5,386 nucleotides of DNA from JAMORN01 sp027063545 [NCBI: bacterium]. GTDB lineage: Bacteria > JAMORN01. Below the pieces are notes generated by a model that saw nothing but the letters and a program-made list of their open reading frames with translations, was not told where the DNA came from and searched no databases. Positions 1 through 5,261 of this stretch are shown here, in pieces. The position numbers and the translations under genes are program-made. Numbering within the stretch: position 1 is the first letter of the stretch; each line of letters starts with the position of its first letter. The stretch is taken from the NCBI GenBank assembly GCA_027063545.1, contig JAMORN010000185.1:1-5386 (forward strand). Direction: 5' to 3'.

Positions 1-323
1 GAACAATTATAGATTTATTTTTTCATATAAAACTAAAGGAGTTATCTAATATATTAGATTTTAACAACAAAAAAGAAATAATAGAATATATATATAAAGT
101 AAGTCAACCAATAACCTATAACAACAATCTTATCATAAAAAAAATAAATAGAGTTCTTCCATCAAAAGTTTCTATTCTGAACTTTAATAACTTTGAGTTA
201 TCTGAATATGAATATAAAGTTTCTTTTAAAAATATTGATGAACTATTGTATAAATTAAAAACTTCTATTAATTCTATAGAACATAATTATAAAAATATAA
301 GATCTTGGTTTAATGAAAGATGA
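1..323 (+). CDS. Unidentified protein, C-terminal 106 residues (5' end outside the window)
   Basis: An open frame enters at the left edge (first full codon at base 3) and runs without a stop to TGA at 321-323. The visible part is rich in Lys, Asn, Ile and Tyr. It begins TIIDLFFHIKLKEL and ends with a predicted amphipathic helix around IDELLYKLKTSINSIEHNY, then NIRSWFNER. There are no Cys residues, no membrane segment and no motif I can assign. Its stop overlaps the start of the next gene as ATGA (320-323), which supports a real gene that is translationally coupled to the radical SAM gene and probably in the same operon. The helical C-terminal tail would suit many families, including glycosyltransferases and RNA-modifying enzymes, so I give no function. 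Reality of the reading frame is well supported; identity is unknown. Confidence 0.7.
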   Translation, partial: TIIDLFFHIKLKELSNILDFNNKKEIIEYIYKVSQPITYNNNLIIKKINRVLPSKVSILNFNNFELSEYEYKVSFKNIDELLYKLKTSINSIEHNYKNIRSWFNER

Positions 324-1387
324 AATTTTTTATTGAAGAGACGGTTGATGATAATAATCCTATTTTTATATATATTAAAAAGTTAGGAGTCGAATACCAG
401 AGAATAAAAACAGAAGAAATAGTTCCGTTGCTTTTTTCAAAGAGTAAAGATGAAACTATTATTCTTAGAAGCATAAAAGAAAAGCGTTATCTAAAAGATT
501 GTCCCGGGACAAAATTTTATAGATGTTGCGATTATAAAGTACTACAAATAGGAGATAACTGTCCATTTGAATGTATTTATTGTATATTGAATTCCTATTT
601 TGACAATTTAGTTAATATAATTTATGTAGACGTGGATAAAATGGTTGATGAAATCATAGATTTTTTATCTAAAAATAGATTTTTAAGATTAGGTACTGGA
701 GAATTCACAGATAGTTTAGCTTTAGAACCATATACAAACTTAACTAAAATATTACTGGATAAATTAAAAGAAAAATCTATTGCTTGGGATAGATTTAATT
801 TAGAGCTAAAAACAAAGTCTCTTAATATAGAAAACTTTTTAGATTTTGAATATAAAAAATCTCTTCTTTTTAGCTGGAGTCTTAATACTTTTTTTGTATG
901 GAAGAATCTAGAATTAAAAACGCCTTCACCAGAGGAAAGATTAAAAAAGGCTAAGCTGGCTGTAGATAATGGATTTAAAGTTTCATTTCATTTTGATCCT
1001 CTTATAGTTTACGATGAATATAAAAAAGACTATAAAGAGATAATAGAACTTATATTTGATTACATTGACCCTAATAAAATAGCTTTTATTAGCTTGGGTA
1101 GTTTTAGATATATACCTTATTTAAAGCATTTTATTTCTAAAAAGTATGGGGATACTTTTCTATTAGAAAACGAATTTATATACGGAAAAGACTCTAAATT
1201 AAGATATCCATATAAGTTAAGAGTAGAATTATATAAATATATAATTTCTCTTTTAGATCCGTTTAAAAAAAATATTACTATATACTATTGCATGGAAAGT
1301 GAAAGAGTGTGGAGAAACACTTTAGGATATTATCCTGAGAGTAATTTTAGTTTAGGTAAGATTTTATGGGAAAGTATAAAAAAATAA
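320..1387 (+). CDS. Radical SAM protein, spore photoproduct lyase-like (SplB/COG1533-type) family
   Basis: A 355-residue protein carrying the radical SAM cluster motif CPFECIYC (Cys81, Cys85, Cys88), which binds a [4Fe-4S] cluster to cleave S-adenosylmethionine. Family signatures are visible around it: CPGT at 61-64 and RCCDY at 68-72 just before the cluster, GTGEFTDSLALE at 125-136, SWSLNT at 185-190, SFHFDPLIVYDEY at 222-234, ISLGSFRY at 257-264 and CMESERVW at 324-331. These fit the spore photoproduct lyase-like group, whose true members repair thymine dimers in spore DNA. Here there is no Cys between 88 and 324, so the hydrogen-donor Cys of Bacillus Spl (Cys141) appears missing and the repair reaction should not be assumed. 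The start at 320 overlaps the previous stop. The 3' end overlaps the nucleosidase-like gene by 22 bases. Substrate unknown; cytoplasmic. Confidence 0.85.
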   Translation: MKFFIEETVDDNNPIFIYIKKLGVEYQRIKTEEIVPLLFSKSKDETIILRSIKEKRYLKDCPGTKFYRCCDYKVLQIGDNCPFECIYCILNSYFDNLVNIIYVDVDKMVDEIIDFLSKNRFLRLGTGEFTDSLALEPYTNLTKILLDKLKEKSIAWDRFNLELKTKSLNIENFLDFEYKKSLLFSWSLNTFFVWKNLELKTPSPEERLKKAKLAVDNGFKVSFHFDPLIVYDEYKKDYKEIIELIFDYIDPNKIAFISLGSFRYIPYLKHFISKKYGDTFLLENEFIYGKDSKLRYPYKLRVELYKYIISLLDPFKKNITIYYCMESERVWRNTLGYYPESNFSLGKILWESIKK

Positions 1388-1953
1388 TTATTACACCTTT
1401 AAAGTGGGAAAAGAATATATTAAAGAAAGTTTTAAAACAATTTAATATGTTAGAATATAATATAATTTCACTAGATGTATTAAGAGATATTAATAAGCTA
1501 TTAGAGGTATATAATTATGATAGAGGAGACTTTTTTATAGGAATATCAGCTGGCAATAAAAAGACAAATGTAGAATTGGGCGATTTAGTAATTATAAAAA
1601 AAGTTATTTATTTAAAAAATGAAGAATATAAATATTTTTATTTTAAATATAATCAAAATTTAATAAAGACAAGTCAAAAGATAAAAGAAGCTACATCTTT
1701 ATATACAGATACTTTTTTCTATGAGAATGATGAAAAAAAATATAATTTTAATTTTGATATTATAGAAATGGAGTCATATAAGATTTTTAATATATTAGGA
1801 GAAGAAGTTACTTTTTTTAGAGTTATTGTTGATTTTGGAATAAAAAAAAGTAATTTTAATTTATATAACTATAAAAAATCTATAGAGAGATTTTATATAA
1901 AGGGATTAAAAATATTAATAGAAAATTTAAAAAAAGGGGAGGGGTATGCCTAA
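1366..1953 (+). CDS. Divergent MTA/SAH nucleosidase - purine nucleoside phosphorylase superfamily protein
   Basis: A 195-residue, strongly A+T-biased protein (Lys, Ile, Asn, Phe, Tyr). Three blocks recall the PNP/MTAN fold. Residues 54-76 match the glycine-rich strand plus the GDLVI segment (FFIGISAG then VELGDLVI). Residues 133-141 (IEMESYKIF) match the ribose-binding DMEGAAIA block, with Glu134-Met135-Glu136. Residues 152-158 (RVIVDFG) match the R-x-x-SD block, with Asp156 at the catalytic-Asp position. Glu15 may be the N-terminal catalytic Glu. Family members cleave or phosphorolyse the glycosidic bond of nucleosides such as methylthioadenosine, S-adenosylhomocysteine, 5'-deoxyadenosine or futalosine. 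The protein is shorter than the usual 230 or so residues and lacks several Gly residues. It overlaps the radical SAM gene by 22 bases and queF by 8, so it is translated in step with both. A role on a radical SAM product or by-product is inferred. Confidence 0.55.
   Translation: MGKYKKIIITPLKWEKNILKKVLKQFNMLEYNIISLDVLRDINKLLEVYNYDRGDFFIGISAGNKKTNVELGDLVIIKKVIYLKNEEYKYFYFKYNQNLIKTSQKIKEATSLYTDTFFYENDEKKYNFNFDIIEMESYKIFNILGEEVTFFRVIVDFGIKKSNFNLYNYKKSIERFYIKGLKILIENLKKGEGYA
1935..1944 (+). promoter_or_regulatory. Strong ribosome binding site for queF
   Basis: A purine run AGGGGAGGGG lies one base before the ATG at 1946, inside the last codons of the nucleosidase-like gene. It supports the queF start given here. 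The best GGAGG register leaves only about 3 bases to the ATG; AGGGG in the 5' half gives about 6, so the 5' half is the likelier anti-Shine-Dalgarno contact. Confidence 0.6.
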
Positions 1954-2341
1954 AGCTGAGGGGAGAGTTTTTCCTTTTGAAGGTAAGGAAAAAATAAGAA
2001 AAGATTTTTTAGAGGTTATTGATTTTGAAAAAACAGAAGAATATATTAGAACAGAAACAAATGAATTTAGTGCTGTATGTCCTTTTTCAGGACTTCCTGA
2101 TTATGGAAAATTAATTATAGAATATTATCCCGATGGAGGAAAAATTGTTGAGTTAAAAAGTTTAAAATATTATGTTATATCATTCAGAAATGTAGGTGTA
2201 TATCAAGAGGAAGCAACAAAAATTATTTATGAAGATTTAAAAGAAATATTACAGACAGAACGTTTGAAAGTTACTACTATATATAATACAAGGGGTGGCT
2301 TTGATACTACTTGTGTAATTGGAAGTCTGGAAAAGAAATAA
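1946..2341 (+). CDS. queF: NADPH-dependent 7-cyano-7-deazaguanine reductase QueF (preQ0 reductase)
   Basis: A 131-residue unimodular QueF of the tunnelling (T-)fold superfamily. It reduces the nitrile of preQ0 to the aminomethyl of preQ1, which is later inserted into tRNA and made into queuosine. Visible elements: the nucleophilic Cys45 in [14 protein letters not shown], with Asp52 seven residues on, matching Cys55 and Asp62 of Bacillus QueF; the family motif ELKSLKYY at 69-76, linked to NADPH binding and absent from the archaeal amidinotransferase Que[14 protein letters not shown] at 79-90; and TRGGFDTT at 115-122 near the end. The usual HE pair of the substrate pocket reads Gln87-Glu88 here. 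Length fits a short unimodular enzyme. It overlaps the upstream gene by 8 bases and is followed after 15 bases by the kinase-like gene. No other queuosine gene is in the window. Confidence 0.95.
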   Translation: MPKAEGRVFPFEGKEKIRKDFLEVIDFEKTEEYIRTETNEFSAVCPFSGLPDYGKLIIEYYPDGGKIVELKSLKYYVISFRNVGVYQEEATKIIYEDLKEILQTERLKVTTIYNTRGGFDTTCVIGSLEKK

Positions 2342-2343
2342 AA

Positions 2344-2348
2344 GAAGG
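2344..2348 (+). promoter_or_regulatory. Ribosome binding site for the kinase-like gene
   Basis: GAAGG lies 8 bases before the ATG at 2357, within the 15-base gap after queF. It supports that start and read-through expression from the same transcript. Confidence 0.5.
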
Positions 2349-2356
2349 TTGATAGA

Positions 2357-3307
2357 ATGAAATATTATGAGAGAGAGCCAATACCTATAATATCAACTCC
2401 TACATTGAAGTATTATTATTTAAGAGATGAACTATTAAGTCCTATTGGTATATTGTTAGAATATAATAATAAAAGCTCATACTTAAAAGTAAGAGAATAT
2501 GTTAGGATTTTAAATTATATAGTAAAAGAATTAGAGATTTTCCATGAATTTAGAATAATAGATTATAATTTAAAAAAAGGAGAGATCTTTTTTGAGTATG
2601 TAGAAAATATTACCTCTGTAAAAGAAGAGTTGGAAAATTACAAAAATTTTGAAAAGAAATATAATTTAGTTTCTAAAATAATTGAGAAGTGGTGGTTAAT
2701 TATTAATTTAGTAGACCCGGAAGATTATGTATTAGGTAATTTTGAGGATATATTTTTTGAAGATATATTTTTAAGTTTTGTAAATATATTTTTAAAGAAA
2801 ATTTTAAAAATAGATGTAGATAGTAAAATATATATAGAATCAGAAGATATATTTATTAATCACTTTAAAGAGATAACAAAAATAAAAACAAGATTTAATT
2901 TGGGAGGATTAACCTTTAATAATGTAGTAAAGGCAAACAATAATATTGTTATTATAAATTTCAACAAAGCTGCTAAATTACCATTTATATATGATTTGGC
3001 AGTTTTTATATCTCAAGTATCTATTCAAATAGATCCTATTTTTGAGCTTATTTTTATTAGAGATATATATCGTTTATCCCAAAAGGAAGGATTAATAAAA
3101 AATGATTTAACTCTAGATGAATTTACTACTATATATAAAATATTAGAATTACATTATTTATTACATTCACTTATTGTTAATTATAATGATAATATACATC
3201 AATTTAAATATAATTTAAAAATAATATACGAACATACAAAAAACTATCCTGAAATATTACCATTATGGAACTTTATAAATAGAATATCAAATTATTCTCT
3301 TTTATAA
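2357..3307 (+). CDS. Aminoglycoside phosphotransferase/protein kinase-like protein with degenerate active site
   Basis: A 316-residue protein rich in Ile, Lys, Asn, Phe and Tyr, without signal peptide or clear membrane helix. Residues 27-85 alternate strand and helix like an APH/choline-kinase N-lobe (SPIGILLEYNN, SYLKVREYVRIL, GEIFFEYVENI). The C-lobe outline is clearer. FNLGGLTFNNVV (180-191) aligns with the HGDxHxxN catalytic loop. IVIINFNKAAKLPFIYDLAVF (197-217) aligns with the IDFD metal-binding segment and the following PxYDLA helix. Active family members phosphorylate small molecules or proteins. In this alignment the catalytic Asp becomes Gly and the metal-binding Asp becomes Asn, so it may be a pseudokinase or binding protein. 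It is the last gene of the + row, 15 bases after queF. The family call rests on motif outline only and could be wrong; the gene itself is secure. Confidence 0.5.
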   Translation: MKYYEREPIPIISTPTLKYYYLRDELLSPIGILLEYNNKSSYLKVREYVRILNYIVKELEIFHEFRIIDYNLKKGEIFFEYVENITSVKEELENYKNFEKKYNLVSKIIEKWWLIINLVDPEDYVLGNFEDIFFEDIFLSFVNIFLKKILKIDVDSKIYIESEDIFINHFKEITKIKTRFNLGGLTFNNVVKANNNIVIINFNKAAKLPFIYDLAVFISQVSIQIDPIFELIFIRDIYRLSQKEGLIKNDLTLDEFTTIYKILELHYLLHSLIVNYNDNIHQFKYNLKIIYEHTKNYPEILPLWNFINRISNYSLL

Positions 3308-3332
3308 TTTTTTTTGACTTAAAAATTTTTAA
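3306..3332. terminator. Possible weak A/T-only bidirectional terminator between convergent genes
   Basis: The 29-base gap between the two convergent stop codons contains an AATTTTT (3306-3312) / AAAAATT (3321-3327) inverted repeat, flanked by T runs on the + strand and A runs that read as T runs on the - strand. A 14-base A/T palindrome, TTAAAAATTTTTAA, sits at 3319-3332. The stem has no G or C, so it would be weak. The position, not the structure, is the main argument. Confidence 0.25.
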
Positions 3333-3336
3333 TAAA

Positions 3337-3930
3337 TTACTTTCTCTGATACAATCCATAAAACTTGTATTGGGCTATTATATGTCCTTGCATAGCTCTT
3401 TCAACATCAGCTTTAGTAAATTCACCATCAAGATTTAAAAAAGTATCTAAAGCATATATTTTAAAAAAATACCTATGAGGACTACCTGGAGGAGGACAAG
3501 GTCCACCATATCCAATTCTTTTAAAATCATTAATACCTTGTTTTGCTCCATTAAGTACTTCTTGAGTTTTAGGAATATTTCTCGGAATAATAACTTTAGA
3601 AGAATCTACTTTTATATTTATTATAACCCAGTGTACCCAAGTTCCAACTGGTGCATCTGGATCATCACATATTAAAGCTATAGATTTTGTATTCTCTGGT
3701 ATGTTTTCTATTATAATTTCTGGAGATATATCTTCACTCTGACAGGTATAATTTATAGGAATAAAACCTTCAGTTTTAAAATCAGGAGAATATGCTTTCA
3801 TAGATATATCTCCTTTTTGGGTATTTAAAGAATCGTTTGAAGAATAAGAAGGCTGGGAGCTTCTACATTGATAGAAACTTCCCAGCCCCAAAATAATAAA
3901 TATTAAAATTATTACAAATTTTTTTATCAT
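3337..3930 (-). CDS. YbhB/YbcL-type phosphatidylethanolamine-binding (Raf kinase inhibitor-like) protein, probably exported
   Basis: From the ATG at 3930 this is 197 residues: a signal-like N-terminus (MIKK, then about 13 hydrophobic residues, Cys22 in FYQC), a Ser-rich linker to about residue 42, then a complete PEBP domain from MKAYSPDFKTEG (44 on). Family hallmarks are LICDDPDAPVGTWVHWV (86-102) and GGPCPPPGSPHRYFFKIYALD (142-162), which line the anion-binding pocket. Bacterial relatives bind small anionic ligands; their roles are mostly unknown. The start at 3930 lies 4 bases after the stop of the lipoprotein gene and has no Shine-Dalgarno, implying coupling. An internal ATG at 3801 has a strong one and would give a 154-residue cytoplasmic form close in size to E. 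coli YbhB. Sure of family; less sure of start. Confidence 0.9.
   Translation of the reverse strand: MIKKFVIILIFIILGLGSFYQCRSSQPSYSSNDSLNTQKGDISMKAYSPDFKTEGFIPINYTCQSEDISPEIIIENIPENTKSIALICDDPDAPVGTWVHWVIINIKVDSSKVIIPRNIPKTQEVLNGAKQGINDFKRIGYGGPCPPPGSPHRYFFKIYALDTFLNLDGEFTKADVERAMQGHIIAQYKFYGLYQRK
3809..3815 (-). promoter_or_regulatory. Strong internal ribosome binding site in the PEBP gene
   Basis: On the - strand AAGGAGA precedes the in-frame ATG at 3801-3799 by 8 bases, which is ideal spacing. The ATG is the Met that begins the PEBP domain (MKAYSPDF). It may drive a cytoplasmic short form, or be the only true start of the gene. Confidence 0.55.
3851..3887 (-). other. GC-rich hairpin between the two possible PEBP starts
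   Basis: Inverted repeat with 8-base arms GGCTGGGA (3851-3858) and TCCCAGCC (3880-3887). A small internal loop follows, then a second 4-base stem TTCT/AGAA (3861-3864 with 3873-3876), closing an 8-base loop. Six of eight outer pairs are G-C in an otherwise A/T-rich region. In the - strand transcript it falls 48 bases after the lipoprotein stop and 35 bases before the internal Shine-Dalgarno, and it is followed by the pyrimidine-rich TTCTTATTCTTC. It could be an imperfect intrinsic terminator or attenuator, a processing barrier, or just coding sequence for GLGSFYQCRSSQP. Confidence 0.5.
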
Positions 3931-3934
3931 AAAT

Positions 3935-5128
3935 TTATTTAATATATTTGATAGCTTTATGTATTTCTTTACCAGTTGGAGCATCTTTATCAGGTCTTTC
4001 CATATAATACATTAAAGCTACGATATCAGCCTTCTTTGGAATATTATAAAAATAGAGTTTTCCTCTCTCTTCCCATTCTGTATCAAGTATTTTAGAAGGA
4101 ATTTCATCCTTTCTATTTGTTCTTTTTGCTTGATATTTATTTCCATCCTTATCTACTAAATAGAATACTTCTGGTCTTATTTCTATAGGATTATATGAGT
4201 TATTATATATACTAACCTCTACAACAGCACTTTTTCCTCTTCTTTTAAAATCAACAACCGCTAATAACACATTATTATTATTGATATCATCATCAATCTC
4301 TTCAGGCTCAAGCCCTGCAACATCAATAAGTCTTATATAAGCAGAATAAATACCAGCCATAGCTGGGCGAATCTTTTTTAACATTTCTTTAGCTTCTTTG
4401 TTATTGGGATCATATTTTAATGTTAATAAAGTAAAATATTCTGCAGCAATTGCATCATCTGGGTCAGGATCTTTCCAATCAATAGCCTCATAATATTCTT
4501 TTGCTCTTTCTAATGCATCTTGAGCTAACTCTTTATACCACTTCTTCATTTCAGATTTCACAATACTATTAGTACTATCAATTAATTGAGCATATTTTAA
4601 ATATTTAAATCCTTCTCTTACACTTTCATAATTTTTAATAGTATCGGCAATAGCTACTAAAAACTCAGCATATTTAGAGTATACTTCTGGTGGTAAATCT
4701 CTTATTTTTGTTTCCTTAATTTTTGTTTTTACATTTCCATTTTTATCTTTATACTTAATTGTATCTCTAACATATTTGAATAAATAATTATTGATATCTT
4801 CATAAAATGCGTAAATTTTTTCTTTAATAGAAGTATCTGCAGCATAATTCTTCAATATATTTTTTCCTAAGTCAATATTAATTAATATATATTTTGCTCT
4901 TACCTTTACAGTTGGAGAATCCTTTTGCATATATCTTAATAACGTTTTTAAGGCCCTATTTGAATAAACTAAATAGGTTCTTTGTTTTCCTTCTTTTAAC
5001 GCCTCAGTTGCTTTTTTGTAATAATCATCAGCTTTTGATATAGCTTGTTCTTCTGGTGATTTAGAACAATAGAGTAAGCTACTTACAATAAATAAAGCTA
5101 ACATAAACGTTCTAATAAATTTTTTCAC
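3935..5128 (-). CDS. Helical (TPR-like) envelope lipoprotein with C-terminal DUF4352-like domain
   Basis: A 397-residue protein starting at GTG (5128-5126). The N-terminus is MKKFIRTFM, a hydrophobic stretch, then SSLLYC with Cys21 as the likely lipid-modified residue. Tyr at the position before Cys is unusual. Residues 27-270 or so are charged and helical with TPR-like spacing (DDYYKKATEALKEGK near 33-47, YVRDTIKYKDKNG in the middle, QDALERAKEYYEAIDW later), suggesting a protein-binding solenoid. From about residue 283 the character changes to beta strands: LLAVVDFKRRG, AVVEVSIYNNS, EVFYLVDKDGNKY, then GKLYFYNIP, as in DUF4352-like immunoglobulin-type domains. I do not recognise the whole protein, and no enzyme motif is visible. 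It is the first gene of a two-gene unit with the PEBP gene 4 bases downstream, so both products may act in the envelope. Confidence 0.8.
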   Translation of the reverse strand: MKKFIRTFMLALFIVSSLLYCSKSPEEQAISKADDYYKKATEALKEGKQRTYLVYSNRALKTLLRYMQKDSPTVKVRAKYILINIDLGKNILKNYAADTSIKEKIYAFYEDINNYLFKYVRDTIKYKDKNGNVKTKIKETKIRDLPPEVYSKYAEFLVAIADTIKNYESVREGFKYLKYAQLIDSTNSIVKSEMKKWYKELAQDALERAKEYYEAIDWKDPDPDDAIAAEYFTLLTLKYDPNNKEAKEMLKKIRPAMAGIYSAYIRLIDVAGLEPEEIDDDINNNNVLLAVVDFKRRGKSAVVEVSIYNNSYNPIEIRPEVFYLVDKDGNKYQAKRTNRKDEIPSKILDTEWEERGKLYFYNIPKKADIVALMYYMERPDKDAPTGKEIHKAIKYIK

Positions 5129-5261
5129 CTTTTTTCCTCCCTGTTTATATGATTTTAATTTAAGTTAATATATAACCCTTATATTCTTTAATCGTTTAAT
5201 TTAAAAATAAATAAAAGATTTTTTAAAATCAACTTAATAAATAATTATTTTTACATACATT
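5129..5261. promoter_or_regulatory. Divergent intergenic region, presumed promoters for both directions
   Basis: This 133-base A/T-rich gap separates two divergently read genes and must serve at least the - strand unit. A weak - strand candidate is TTGATT (5227-5232) with a 17-base spacer to TATTTT (5204-5209). A second is TTAAAC (5194-5199) with an 18-base spacer to TTATAT (5170-5175). No convincing + strand -35/-10 pair stands out. Two small inverted repeats could be operators: ATATAA-CCC-TTATAT at 5170-5184 and GATTTT-TT-AAAATC at 5217-5230. All of these could arise by chance in such A/T-rich DNA. Confidence 0.4.
5136..5141 (-). promoter_or_regulatory. Ribosome binding site deciding the GTG start of the lipoprotein gene
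   Basis: GGGAGG on the - strand ends 7 bases before the GTG at 5128. This strong, well-placed site is why the GTG is taken as the start; it also puts the signal peptide exactly at the N-terminus. Confidence 0.75.

Noticed and set aside
499-512. 14-base perfect palindrome TTGTCCCGGGACAA
   Set aside because: It encodes the conserved CPGT of the radical SAM family, so protein conservation explains it; a regulatory site here is unlikely.
320-1387. True spore photoproduct lyase (splB)
   Set aside because: Family resemblance is clear, but the donor cysteine seems absent and no sporulation gene is near, so the symbol is withheld.
1946-2341. Archaeal-type amidinotransferase QueF-L instead of the reductase
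   Set aside because: The NADPH-linked ELKSLKYY motif, absent from QueF-L, is intact and the context is bacterial.
3475-3675. 66-residue open frame on the + strand
   Set aside because: It lies wholly antisense to the conserved PEBP domain, has no ribosome binding site I can see and encodes an Arg/Asn/Ile-rich product without motifs; it is a shadow.
3931-3984. 18-residue upstream extension of the PEBP reading frame (start at 3984)
   Set aside because: It would overlap the end of the lipoprotein gene and place extra residues before a normal MIKK signal peptide; the start at 3930 fits better.
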